In this document: one piece after another, positions 34,348-42,792 of the stretch | Numbering within the stretch: the first letter of the stretch is position 1 | How the letters are laid out: each line of letters begins with the position of its first letter | Origin: Streptomyces sp. WMMB303 | GTDB lineage: Bacteria; Actinomycetota; Actinomycetes; Streptomycetales; Streptomycetaceae | Direction: 5' to 3' | Assembly: GCF_029351045.1 (NCBI RefSeq) | Contig: NZ_JARKIN010000001.1 | Span: forward strand, 3,584,501-3,648,500 | DNA: 64,000 nt | Made by a program: the position numbers and the translations under genes | The notes under the pieces: generated by a model | The model's database searches: none | Seen by the model: only the letters and a program-made list of their open reading frames with translations | Told to the model about the DNA's origin: nothing

Positions 34348-34468
34348 GAGGGCCTTTCTGGTCGGTGTAGACGTCGCAATCCACACCGAACCCGGAAGGC
34401 CCTCACCCGTTCAAGATCCCTCAGCCGAGACCTGCATCACCCGTCCACAACCTCCCGAGACAGAACAG
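33398..34468. mobile_element. IS481-type insertion sequence with CTAG target duplication
   Basis: The 1071-bp element is bracketed by CTAG at 33394-33397 and 34469-34472. Its ends, read inward, are TTGTATTGCTCTGTGAGGTT and CTGTTCTGTCTCGGGAGGTT, imperfect inverted repeats. The clean duplication and intact transposase show a recent insertion into a methyltransferase gene. Confidence 0.9.
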
Positions 34469-34947
34469 CTAGTGCGGTGGCCAGGACTGCGAGGGTGGCA
34501 GTGCGGGCGGGTCCGCGGGGAGGCAGCGCGTAGGAGCTGAGGGCGAAGCCGTAGGCGGTCTCGGGCCGCCAGGTGGCGCTGTCGGCGACGACGAGTTCGA
34601 CCCGGTCGTCCAGACCGCGGGCGCAGGCGCTGGCGCGGGTGGAGGCGATGGCACGGGGAGCGAGGTCCACTCCGGTGACGCGCCAGCCGCGTGCGGCGAG
34701 CGCGAGGGCGTTGCCGCCGGCGCCGCAGCCCAGGTCCAGGGCCCTTCCCGGGGGAAGGCCCTCGGAGGGGGCCAGGAGCATCAGGTCCGGGGCGGCGGTG
34801 TCGCTGCCGTCGCCGGTGTAGAGGTCATCCCAGTCGAAGTCCGGGTACCCGGTCGCTCCGGGGCCGTGAACCTGGTTGCCGTCGGGCGTGCCGCAAGCGT
34901 GGCCGGTGTTGTGGGTCACAGTTCCTCCAGCGGGAATGAGGTCGAGC

Positions 34948-34985
34948 GAATGACCGTTGGTCAGTAGTATGACCAGCGGTCATTC
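34948..34985. promoter_or_regulatory. Doubled TGACC-N3-GGTCA operator
   Basis: Two 13-bp palindromes, TGACCGTTGGTCA (34951-34963) and TGACCAGCGGTCA (34970-34982), lie in tandem and together form a 38-bp near-perfect palindrome with GAA/TTC outer bases. The site is between the divergent starts of the methyltransferase (34919) and the FAD oxidoreductase (35016). The nearby TetR regulator is the obvious binder. Confidence 0.7.
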
Positions 34986-35015
34986 GATCCCGTCAAGTCC
35001 CTTCGGAGGCATCCC

Positions 35016-35939
35016 GTGAACCCCACCGCCCAGTACGACACCGTGATCATCGGCGGCGGGCCGGCCGGCCTGACCGCCGCGCTGACCCTGACCCGCTACC
35101 GCCACCGCACCCTGGTCATCGAGTCCCCCGCCCCGCCCCGCAACGCCGCATCCCGCGGTGTCCACGGCCTGATCGGCCTGGAAGGCGCCACCCCCGACGA
35201 GCTGCGTACCCGCGCCTGGCAGGAGCTGGACGGCTACGGACTGGCCCAGCGGCTCGATGCCGCGGGCGGCGAGATCACCCCGCTGGCCGGCGACGGCTTC
35301 ACCGTGCGCGCGGACGACGGGACGACGGCCTGGGCCCGGAACGTGATCCTGGCCACCGGTGTCATCGACCAGCACCCCGACGGCGTGGACGGTTTCGCCG
35401 CATGCTGGGGCCGCACGGTGATTCACTGCCCGTTCTGTATCGGCGAGGAGAACGCGGACCGCACCTGGGCCCTGGTCGCCGACAACCCCCGCTACCTCGG
35501 CATGGCCGCCACCGCCTTCCGCGCCTGGACCGGCGACACCATCGCCATCGCTCCGCCCTCCCTGCCCGGCGCCGACGACCTGCGCCGCAGCCTGCGCGAG
35601 CAGGGCAGCGACCTCGTCCAGGGCGAGATCACCCGCCTGCACCACACCGACGGCGACCTGCACGCCGTGGAGCTGGCCGACGGCACCCTCCTCAAGCGCC
35701 AGACTTTGCTCTGGCCCCAGCCCCAGCGGCAGGTCCCCCTCGTCGAACGCCTGGCCGCGGACCACGGACTCGCGCTGAGCGAGGGCTACGTCGCCGTGGA
35801 CGACAGCCGCCAGACCAGCATCCCCGGCCTCTACGCCGCCGGAGACCTGACCGGCCAGACCTGGGAACAGGGAGTCGTCCCCGCCGTCACCGCCGCAAGT
35901 GCCGCCGCCGACGCCATCCACTTCGCCCATCTGGCCTGA
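35016..35939 (+). CDS. Thioredoxin-reductase-like FAD/NAD(P) oxidoreductase
   Basis: A 307-residue flavoenzyme from ATG 35016 with GGAGG upstream. The FAD-binding motif is VIIGGGPAGLTAALTL (residues 10-25), the redox pair is HCPFCIGEE with cysteines at 138 and 141, and the second FAD motif is IPGLYAAGDLTGQTWEQG near residue 272. A thioredoxin-reductase-like chain with CPFC instead of the usual CATC belongs to a broader group that includes dithiol oxidases. It is divergent from the methyltransferase/TetR genes and shares their operator. Its substrate, perhaps a small thiol, is inferred. Confidence 0.85.
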   Translation: MNPTAQYDTVIIGGGPAGLTAALTLTRYRHRTLVIESPAPPRNAASRGVHGLIGLEGATPDELRTRAWQELDGYGLAQRLDAAGGEITPLAGDGFTVRADDGTTAWARNVILATGVIDQHPDGVDGFAACWGRTVIHCPFCIGEENADRTWALVADNPRYLGMAATAFRAWTGDTIAIAPPSLPGADDLRRSLREQGSDLVQGEITRLHHTDGDLHAVELADGTLLKRQTLLWPQPQRQVPLVERLAADHGLALSEGYVAVDDSRQTSIPGLYAAGDLTGQTWEQGVVPAVTAASAAADAIHFAHLA

Positions 35940-35968
35940 CGGCCCCGACACCCCCACCGGAGCCCTCC

Positions 35969-36613
35969 GTGCCCGAGCAGGACTTCACCGACTACATCGA
36001 CCGCGTCGGCGGCCACCTCGGCGACCGCACCCCCCTCTACCAGGACGTCGCCGCCCACAGTCGAGCCCGCCGCGTCCTCTACCCCGGCAGCTACCTCGAC
36101 CTCGCCCCCTCCTACCACTGGCCCGACGTCACCTACCTCGACGCCGACGCCCGCGCCCGCAAAGCCTTCCAGGGCCCCGACGCCGCCACTCTCGCCACCC
36201 GGCACAAGCAATACCCCGAACAACCCCGCATCGCGTTCGTCCCCGGCGACTACACCCGCACTCTCGCGGAACTCCCCGCGGCCGAATGGGATCTGGTGAT
36301 CTCCCTGTACGCGGGCCCCGTCTCCGAACACGCCACCCGCTGCCTGCGCCCCGGAGGCTGGCTCCTGGCCAACAACAGCCACGCCGACGCCGGCCTCGCC
36401 CACCTCGACCCCCGCTACCGGCTCGCCGCCGTCCTCCACCACCGCTCCGGCCGCTACCGCCTCACCACCGACGACCTCGACCGCTACCTCCAACCCAAAC
36501 GCCCGCCCCACCCCACCCGCGAACAACTCCACGCCACCGGCAGAGGCACCGCCTACACCCACCCGGCCGCCGCCTACCTCTTCCGCCTCCACCCCCACAC
36601 GCGCGAACGGTAG
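35969..36613 (+). CDS. Methyltransferase-like protein
   Basis: A 214-residue protein from GTG 35969, 29 bp after the FAD oxidoreductase and presumably in its operon. A Rossmann-like start RRVLYPGSYLDLAPSYHWPD is followed by VTYLDADARARKAFQG, AEWDLVISLYAGPVSE and CLRPGGWLLANNSHADAGLA, the order of strands found in class I SAM methyltransferases. The usual GxGxG loop is replaced by YPGSYLDLAPS, so SAM binding is not certain. A strong terminator follows. Confidence 0.68.
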   Translation: MPEQDFTDYIDRVGGHLGDRTPLYQDVAAHSRARRVLYPGSYLDLAPSYHWPDVTYLDADARARKAFQGPDAATLATRHKQYPEQPRIAFVPGDYTRTLAELPAAEWDLVISLYAGPVSEHATRCLRPGGWLLANNSHADAGLAHLDPRYRLAAVLHHRSGRYRLTTDDLDRYLQPKRPPHPTREQLHATGRGTAYTHPAAAYLFRLHPHTRER

Positions 36614-36671
36614 ACCCGACCCGGAATCCCACCGGAACCCGGCAGGCCAGCACCACTGAACGAGCCCGTAC

Positions 36672-36723
36672 GTGCCAGGCGCCCGGGCGGGGAGAGTAAC
36701 GACCCCGCCCGGGGGCCTGGCAC
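36672..36723. terminator. Very strong bidirectional terminator
   Basis: GTGCCAGGC followed by CCCGGGCGGGG pairs almost perfectly with CCCCGCCCGGG and GCCTGGCAC across a 10-nt loop, giving a stem of about 20 bp with one bulged position. It ends the FAD oxidoreductase operon and also faces the minus-strand genes beyond. Confidence 0.8.
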
Positions 36724-36725
36724 GT

Positions 36726-36839
36726 TCACCTCACCCACTTGTACGCGCCGTCCTCCCCGCCAGCGTCGCGGTCATCGCCGTTGAGCAGGTCGTTCACCTC
36801 GTCCTCGGTGAGCTCGCGCGTCCCACCCATGGCCCTCAT
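36726..36839 (-). CDS. Possible 37-residue acidic peptide
   Basis: A short frame from ATG 36839 encodes an acidic peptide with TRELTEDEVNDLLNGDDRD and ends GAYKWVR just before the terminator. Its composition is unlike random high-GC translation, and it lies 24 bp after the Tn3 transposase remnant on the same strand. It may be a real small gene or a leftover of a larger one. Confidence 0.35.
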   Translation of the reverse strand: MRAMGGTRELTEDEVNDLLNGDDRDAGGEDGAYKWVR

Positions 36840-36863
36840 GAGGCCGACCCGCCCGACGCCGGC

Positions 36864-38193
36864 TCAGGCGGCCTGGCTGAGGTCGGCGGCGGTCAGGTCC
36901 TGCTCGCGGAGCTGGGTGAAGTCGACGTCCAGTTTCGGGTCGTACGCGTCGGGCTGGACGCCGAGCTCGTGTGTGGAGTGCTCGCCGAACCGGTTGATGT
37001 GCTCGGTCAGGTACGGCGGGATGCGGACCAGGTCCTCCGGCTCGATCTCCCAGCCTTCCTCCAACAGCTGCCGGATGATCTCCGCGATGTCCAGGGCGTT
37101 GTGAAGAATGACCGAGTTCGTGAGCAGCGCGTTGAGCTTCATCGCCTTCTCCTGCTCGACCGGGTCGCTGTCCGCGATGACCCCGCGGTTGCCGAAGCCG
37201 ATCCACTGCGAGAAGCCGTTGAATGCTTCGGCCTTGTTCGTCGCCGCGGTCACCCGCCGGCGAACCGCCGGATCACAGAGGTACCGCAGCGGCTGGACGG
37301 TGCGGATCACGCAGCCGACCTCGCGAAAGGCGGCGTAGGTGGCGTTCTTCTCGGAGCCCGAGCGCAGCCGCTTGAGCAGCGTGGACGAGGAGATCGCCCC
37401 CTCCCGTACGGAGACGGCGACCTTCATCAGGTGCCGGAACTGGGACTCGATCAGGTCCCGGTCGATGACGTTCTTCCCCACCTCGCCGAACAGGACGTCG
37501 ATGTACACGTATTCGGTGGTCTTGGCCGGCCGGCAGAAGGTCAGGTGCCCTTCCAGTTCCTGATCCTGGGCATGAGGTCGAAGGCGAGCAGGTGGGCGAG
37601 CGCGAACACCGGCTGGGACTGGCCCTGGGTGTCCGCGTGCACCGTGGTCGACTTCACCTCGGAGGAGTTCGTCAGCAGGCCCTCGATGATGTAGACGACC
37701 TCCCGCACCCCGCACGGGATGAAGTGCATGAACAGCGCGACATAGGTGTCGGAGATGTGGTGATAGGCGATCCCGCCCGGCTTGCCGTACCGGACGGACG
37801 TCTCGGCGAGCAGGTTGTCGAGGTAGGTGTCCATGTGGGTGCCGTCGGTGGCCACCGTGGTGCCGTCGCCCCACGCCTGGGAGATGTCCAGACGGGCGTG
37901 CGCGTTGACCAGGTCGGCGATTGCCTCGTTCAACAGCACGATTGGAAAAGTGCCGGTTCGCCGTGTACGCCAGCTCGTGACCCGAGACTCCAGGGATGTG
38001 CCGGGCGGCCTCGTACGGGCCCAAGTTGGTGCCCTTGACGAAGGTCGTGATGACGTAACGGCCGAACGGGTCGTCCAGCTTCGGCTCGTTGCCGGACGCC
38101 GGACCAAAGCGCTGCCACCAGTCCACCCAGTACGCGGTCCTCGCCACGATCCCCATGAGCGAGCGCTCCGGCATCCTGGCCTTGACCTCCTGC
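36864..38193 (-). pseudogene. Tn3-family transposase remnant
   Basis: The translation covers the C-terminal portion of TnpA only, in three pieces. First frame: MPERSLMGIVARTAYWVDWW and FGRYVITTFVKGTNLGPYEA. Near 37950 it shifts to FPIVLLNEAIADLVNAHARL, SDTYVALFMHFIPCGVREVV and TTVHADTQGQSQPVFALAHL. Near 37550 it returns to the first frame with LTFCRPAKTTEYVYIDVLFG, ATNKAEAFNGFSQWIGFGNR and LTNSVILHNALDIAEI to the normal stop. The N-terminal half is gone and two frameshifts are present, so it is inactive. No Tn3 inverted repeat or resolvase is recognised nearby. Confidence 0.85.
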
Positions 38194-38625
38194 TCCAGGC
38201 GCCTCGCCGAGGGCCGCTGTCCCTCAGAGCGGTCGGCTTCAGCGACAGGAGCGTCCACGGCGTCGAAGTGTGCGTGCCCGCTGTCGCGGTGAGCCTGCGC
38301 GGCCAGCCACGCGGCGACACCGATGGCGTGCGGATCCTCGGACTCCTGGGCCGCCACCATGCCGCGCTCGACGGCGCGCCACAGCAAAGCGGCGTCGGGC
38401 TGGTAGGCGGGGAAGAACTGGCTGAGGGCGTATGTCTCGGCAGCACTTCCGCAATCCGCAACACCATGGGCAGCTTCGGCATCTGCCACCGTCCGCCCCT
38501 CGCTCTGCTTCACCCAGTTCGTGGAGGGCCCCAGCAGCCCGGCCAGCACCTCCCGGCTCATCCCGCGACGTACCCGCAGCACCCGGACCCGCTGCCCGAG
38601 GCCACCGGCTCGCTCCCGTAGCTCC
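38194..38625 (-). pseudogene. Decayed XRE/TPR-type regulator joined to the Tn3 remnant
   Basis: One frame opens with WELRERAGGLGQRVRVLRVR and RGMSREVLAGLLGPSTNWVK, the helix-turn-helix of a common Streptomyces regulator family, but without a plausible start codon. The next expected block, MPKLPMVLRIAEVLP, is found in another frame. The first frame then resumes with TYALSQFFPAYQPDAALLWR and AVERGMVAAQESEDPHAIGV, the TPR part, after an internal deletion. It passes without a stop into the Tn3 sequence, so the two broken genes form a chimeric frame. Confidence 0.7.
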
Positions 38626-38843
38626 CACCCACCGTCACCGCGGCGACCCTTTTCCCGGTTCCCTCACCAGCCTAGGGATTGCTTGCCGCGGGGTCCGGTG
38701 AACGGTCCGATGGCGTCCCGTCACCGACGCCGACCATCCGGTGCGGTGGCTCCGGTGGCTCTTGGGCGCGCTGGATTGTCGGTCGTGGATGCTGCAATGG
38801 GTCACACACAAGGCGAATGATCCAACTGACGACGAGGAGCCGC

Positions 38844-40364
38844 ATGACCAGCCCACAGAACCCGGAAACCACCGCTCTGTTGCAGAACTTGGCGCACAGC
38901 ATGGCCAAGAGGGCACCCAAGGGGTGGCAGCGGATATCGCTCAGCGCCCATGCCGACGACCACGGTGTGGGCACTCACGGAGTGGTCCACGTTCTCGCAG
39001 ACGGCGAGCCGCGCCTCGCATCCGGGCGAAGCGGTTTCGACGAGACCGGAGCCAAGACTCTGGGCCGGATCTTCGACCTCGACGACACCGGGGCCGACAG
39101 GCTGACCGTCGACCTGATGGTGCACCCGGACGGCGGGTTCGAGGCGGTGACCAGCCGGGCGATCGTGCAGCAGTCGGGAAACACCCTCGGAGAAGGGGGC
39201 CATGTCTACGTTCTGCGGTCCGATGTACGGCCCCCCGACGCCGGTGACCTGCAAGCAGGCCCTGCGGACCCGAGGCAGGCAGGAGATCCGCACGAGGCGG
39301 TGCAGTTGCTGTGGGCGTATCTGCGGAAGCGGGCAGAGATCTTTGGCTGGGAGGCGGGGCGCCTGGAGCGTTTCGAGGACGTGCTGCCCGCTCCCCGGAC
39401 AGTCGAGGAGATCGAGGAGCTGGAACAGGGGCTCGACATGCGGCTGCCGTCCGATCTGCGCGCGCTGTACGCCGTGGCCGACGGTGACGACGGGGACTGC
39501 GGCGCCCGGCTCTTCGACCGCCACCCCTGGCTGGATCTGGACCAGTTGGTCTCCAGGCACCACGCGGACCACTGGTGGGCGGCGGACGAGAGCTGGACGT
39601 ACCACACGCTCGGTGCGGAGCGCTCCGATGGTCTGCCCCACGCCGCCGTACGTGGCTCTGTCGATCGTCCGGGATGGATCGTCTTCGCGGAGAGCACCGG
39701 CGGCGACTTCCTGGCCGTCGACATGGACCCGGCTGAACACGGCCGTCCGGGCCAGGTCATCCGCGTGGGGCTGCACCATGACGACGGTCCCGTGTACGTG
39801 GCCGACTCGGTGACCGCACTGTTGCGGCTGCAATTGGCGGCGCTGGAGCGCGGCGCCTACACATGCGACGCCGCCTCCGAGGAGTTGTGGATCGACGCGG
39901 GGCTGCCGGAGGACCGCGGCGACTTCCCCCACGGCGCGGACAGCGGAACGGACAGTGTGGACGCGGCCGCGCAGACCCCCGTGCACCATGCCTCTGTGAC
40001 CTGCGACGCGGAGCTGCTGCCGCTGGCCGGGCACCCGACGCTGGCATCCGTGACCGTCCTGTCGGCGGAACCCGTCTCACTGGCCCCGTTGCGGGACTGC
40101 CCCAGGCTCTATGGACTGGATCTGTCCCGGGCGGCGGTGCGCGATCTCGAGGTGGTCGCCGGGATGCCGGGGCTGCGATACCTGTCGATGCGTCAGGAGC
40201 AGTGGCGCGCACTGACCGAAAGCACCGGCCGACCTCCCGGCCTGGCCGCCGCCGTGCTGACCGACGCCTCCTCACCCGCAGCTCTCGCCACGTGGGCCAA
40301 GCATCTCGACGGCAGCGACGACGACTTCCGCTGTTACGCCGGCCGCCTGCCGGAGGACGGGTAG
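38844..40364 (+). CDS. SMI1/KNR4 (SUKH) domain protein
   Basis: A 506-residue soluble protein from ATG 38844 with GAGGAG upstream. An N-terminal domain of about 140 residues is followed by the SUKH core: RTVEEIEELEQGLDMRLPSD, LRALYAVADGDDGDCGARLF, then the Trp-rich WLDLDQLVSRHHADHWWAAD and PGWIVFAESTGGDFLAVDMD. A C-terminal part resembles leucine-rich spacing (LAPLRDCPRLYGLDLSRAAV). SUKH proteins are frequent immunity proteins of polymorphic toxins; no adjacent toxin is seen. Confidence 0.8.
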   Translation: MTSPQNPETTALLQNLAHSMAKRAPKGWQRISLSAHADDHGVGTHGVVHVLADGEPRLASGRSGFDETGAKTLGRIFDLDDTGADRLTVDLMVHPDGGFEAVTSRAIVQQSGNTLGEGGHVYVLRSDVRPPDAGDLQAGPADPRQAGDPHEAVQLLWAYLRKRAEIFGWEAGRLERFEDVLPAPRTVEEIEELEQGLDMRLPSDLRALYAVADGDDGDCGARLFDRHPWLDLDQLVSRHHADHWWAADESWTYHTLGAERSDGLPHAAVRGSVDRPGWIVFAESTGGDFLAVDMDPAEHGRPGQVIRVGLHHDDGPVYVADSVTALLRLQLAALERGAYTCDAASEELWIDAGLPEDRGDFPHGADSGTDSVDAAAQTPVHHASVTCDAELLPLAGHPTLASVTVLSAEPVSLAPLRDCPRLYGLDLSRAAVRDLEVVAGMPGLRYLSMRQEQWRALTESTGRPPGLAAAVLTDASSPAALATWAKHLDGSDDDFRCYAGRLPEDG

Positions 40365-40657
40365 GCCCCTCGAACACCCCTGGTGTGCCCGAGCCGGCGG
40401 TCGCGACTGCCGCGGCCGCCAGCTCCCTGCCGGGGCCCTGCGGGCCGTTCACGACTGGGATTGTCGTCGCGGTGGGGAGTCGGGACTCTCGCGGGACGAC
40501 GACACCCGTGCCGCAGCAGTCTCAACCGCCCCCTGCGAGCACAACCATTCGATTCTACAAACGGTCTGCCTCCGAAAAGGGCGCTCGGGCGCCCGCGCTC
40601 CGGCCGAGCCCGGGCGAAGGACTGCGCTCCGTCTCAGAGAAAGCAAGAGGACCCTGT

Positions 40658-42088
40658 ATGCGCACGCGCGCGCTTGTCACAGCAGCGACCCTGACCGCCC
40701 TCGCCGCCGGAGGCCTGGCGGCCCCCCTGGCGACGGCCGCGCCGGCTGATGCCGAGCCCGCGCAGCAGCGGGACGACTTCAACGGCGACGGCTACGGCGA
40801 CGTGGCGGTCGGGGTGCCCGCGGCCGACGGCAAGGCCGGTGCCGTGGTCGTGACGTACGGTTCGGCGTCCGGGATCTCCCCCTCCCGCTCGGTGCGCATC
40901 ACCCAGGACACCGCGGGCATTCCGGGCGTCGCCGAGCCCGGCGACCAGTTCGGGGAGAACGTGACCAGCGGCGATGTGAACCACGACGGCTACGCCGACC
41001 TGATCGTCGGCGCCCCGTACGAGGAGGTGGCCGGCAAGCCCGACGGCAGCCTCACCGTCGTCTGGGGCGGCGCCCGAGGCCTGACGGGCGGCGGCGTCGC
41101 CCTCGCCGCTCCCACCGGGGAGGACCGCAACTTCGGCCAGGGCGCCGCCTTCAGCGATCTCGACGGAGACGGCACCGCACAGCTCCAGGTCGTCAGCGGA
41201 CGCCACTTCTGGTGGTACCCGGAGACGACGCCCAGGGGCGACGGCAGCGACACACCGCTCGGGCTGGAGGACGACTTCCTCCCCGACGACGTGCAGTTGG
41301 ACGGCGTGGCAGCGGGGCGCTTCGCGGGAGGCTCCCACAGCGACTTCGTGCTCCACGGGAAGCGCGGGAACGGCGGCGCCTATCTGGCGACCTTCCGCGG
41401 CGGTGCGGGCGACATCGGGTACCACCACCAGGTGCTCTCCGACGGCGGCACCGAAGTGCGCTCGGTCGCCACCGGCGACATCGACAACGACGGCCGAACC
41501 GACCTGGTCACCGGCGAGCCGGCCGCCGGCCAGGTGGGCGGCTCGGTCACCGTGCGGTGGGGCGCGCCGGACGGACTGGGCACCGGACCGAAGCCGGTCG
41601 GCTACGACCAGAACAGCCCCGGGGTGCCGGGCACCGGCGAGAGCGGCGACAGCTTCGGGGCCGACGTCTCCGTCCGCGACGTGACCGGCGACGGCTACGC
41701 GGACCTCGCCGTCGGCGTCCCCGACGAGGTCGTACGCGGCAGCAGGGCCGGCAGCGTCGTCCTCCTCAAGGGCTCGGCCGACGGCCTCAGCGCCATCGGG
41801 GCGCAGACGTTCCACCAGGAGACGACCGGCGTCCCCGGTATCGGCGAGGAGGGCGACCGTTTCGGGTCCGGCGTACATCTCTCCGACGTCGACGGGAACG
41901 GGCGGGCCGACCTGTTCGCGGGGGCCGACAGCGAGGACATCGGCACGGTACGGGACGCGGGTGCGCTCTGGGTGCTGCGCAGCACCTCCTCCGGGCTGAC
42001 GATCCGCGACATCACCTCGTTCAACGGCACCGACGTCGGCTTCACCGGAAACACCGGACTCCGCTTCGGCCAGGTCTTCGACCACTGA
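40658..42088 (+). CDS. Secreted FG-GAP-repeat (integrin-like) protein
   Basis: A 476-residue protein from ATG 40658. A Sec signal peptide (ALVTAATLTALAAGGLAAPL, cleavage near ATAAPA) leads into repeated FG-GAP blades with calcium loops: DFNGDGYGDVAVGVP, DVNHDGYADLIVGAP, DLDGDGTAQLQVV, DIDNDGRTDLVTGEP, DVTGDGYADLAVGVP and DVDGNGRADLFAG, alternating with G-D-(Q/S/R)-F-G motifs. It is a beta-propeller outside the cell. The 293 bp before it hold its promoter and no recognised gene. Confidence 0.87.
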   Translation: MRTRALVTAATLTALAAGGLAAPLATAAPADAEPAQQRDDFNGDGYGDVAVGVPAADGKAGAVVVTYGSASGISPSRSVRITQDTAGIPGVAEPGDQFGENVTSGDVNHDGYADLIVGAPYEEVAGKPDGSLTVVWGGARGLTGGGVALAAPTGEDRNFGQGAAFSDLDGDGTAQLQVVSGRHFWWYPETTPRGDGSDTPLGLEDDFLPDDVQLDGVAAGRFAGGSHSDFVLHGKRGNGGAYLATFRGGAGDIGYHHQVLSDGGTEVRSVATGDIDNDGRTDLVTGEPAAGQVGGSVTVRWGAPDGLGTGPKPVGYDQNSPGVPGTGESGDSFGADVSVRDVTGDGYADLAVGVPDEVVRGSRAGSVVLLKGSADGLSAIGAQTFHQETTGVPGIGEEGDRFGSGVHLSDVDGNGRADLFAGADSEDIGTVRDAGALWVLRSTSSGLTIRDITSFNGTDVGFTGNTGLRFGQVFDH

Positions 42089-42114
42089 CCCCAGCGCCCG
42101 AGGACACTGCCGTG

Positions 42115-42146
42115 GGGCCCGCCGCGTCGGGAGGGACGGCGGGCCC
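42115..42146 (+). terminator. Hairpin after the FG-GAP gene
   Basis: GGGCCCGCCG (42115-42124) pairs perfectly with CGGCGGGCCC (42137-42146), starting 27 bp after the stop. Confidence 0.65.
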
Positions 42147-42211
42147 GCGGCGGGGCCCGGCGGGCCGCACCTGGCGGCCGGGATGTCACGGTGGGCCGCT
42201 AGGGTGCGGGC

Positions 42212-42559
42212 ATGAGCGCCTCCGGCGGCAACGGGTACGAGCGGCTCCAGCGGGATGCCCTGCGGATGCGGACGTCGTCCGCGGCGGAACGGAGGGCCTC
42301 CCTCCGTCAGCAGCGGACCACCCCGGTCAATGCGCGGCGCGCCCTCATGCTGACCGGGGCGGTGTACCTGGCCGGCGGGATCGGTGAGACGGTCAAGGCA
42401 GTGCATGGGGACGCTTCCGCGCCCGTCGTCGGCGTGCTCGTGGCCGCCACCGCGCTGTCCGCCCTCATGATCGAGCTGGCGCGGCGCGGCCGCACCCGGC
42501 TCGGGTTCACCGTTTTCGTGGCCGGAGTGGTCGTCCTCTCCCTCTTCGGAGCCCTGTAG
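42212..42559 (+). CDS. Small membrane protein
   Basis: A 115-residue protein from ATG 42212. A 40-residue basic leader (RDALRMRTSSAAERRASLRQ) is followed by three hydrophobic segments ALMLTGAVYLAGGIGETV, PVVGVLVAATALSALMIELA and LGFTVFVAGVVVLSLFGAL. Function unknown. Confidence 0.6.
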   Translation: MSASGGNGYERLQRDALRMRTSSAAERRASLRQQRTTPVNARRALMLTGAVYLAGGIGETVKAVHGDASAPVVGVLVAATALSALMIELARRGRTRLGFTVFVAGVVVLSLFGAL

Positions 42560-42724
42560 CCCCGGTGCCGGGTGGCGCAGTGACGGTGCGTGGGTACCGG
42601 TGGCAGCGGCGAGGCCATCGGTGCCAGGAGGTGGGAGGCACCCGGCGCTCGGACAAGCCGGCCTGCACCGTCCCAAGCCGTGACGCCCCGCATAGAGGCA
42701 TGATCGGCTGATGAATGACCGGCT

Positions 42725-42755
42725 GGGGGTGGGAACACCAGCTGTTCCCACCCCC
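42725..42755. terminator. Perfect 13-bp hairpin before the DUF6461-like gene
   Basis: GGGGGTGGGAACA (42725-42737) pairs exactly with TGTTCCCACCCCC (42743-42755) around a 5-nt loop. It may end the upstream transcript or act as an operator or attenuator for the gene beginning 38 bp later. Confidence 0.55.
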
Positions 42756-42792
42756 AACTGCACTGCACCTCACCCACACCAAAGGAGAGAGA

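Larger units (their letters stand above)
33164..34919 (-). pseudogene. Class I SAM-dependent methyltransferase gene split by an insertion sequence
   Basis: The N-terminal part (34919 to 34469) starts at the ATG region encoding MTHNTGHACGTPDG and contains the SAM-binding loop RALDLGCGAGGNALALAARG, then VTGVDLAPRAIASTRA and VELVVADSATW. The C-terminal part (33393 to 33164) reads PGGLLALGEWDEDACDWGKP through VRAERRITPRLQHLSED to the stop. Removing the element and one CTAG copy joins the halves in frame as ATALAPGGLLALGEW, a normal methyltransferase strand. Reassembled length is about 226 residues. As it stands the upstream part ends with a few foreign codons and a stop inside the element. Confidence 0.88.
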
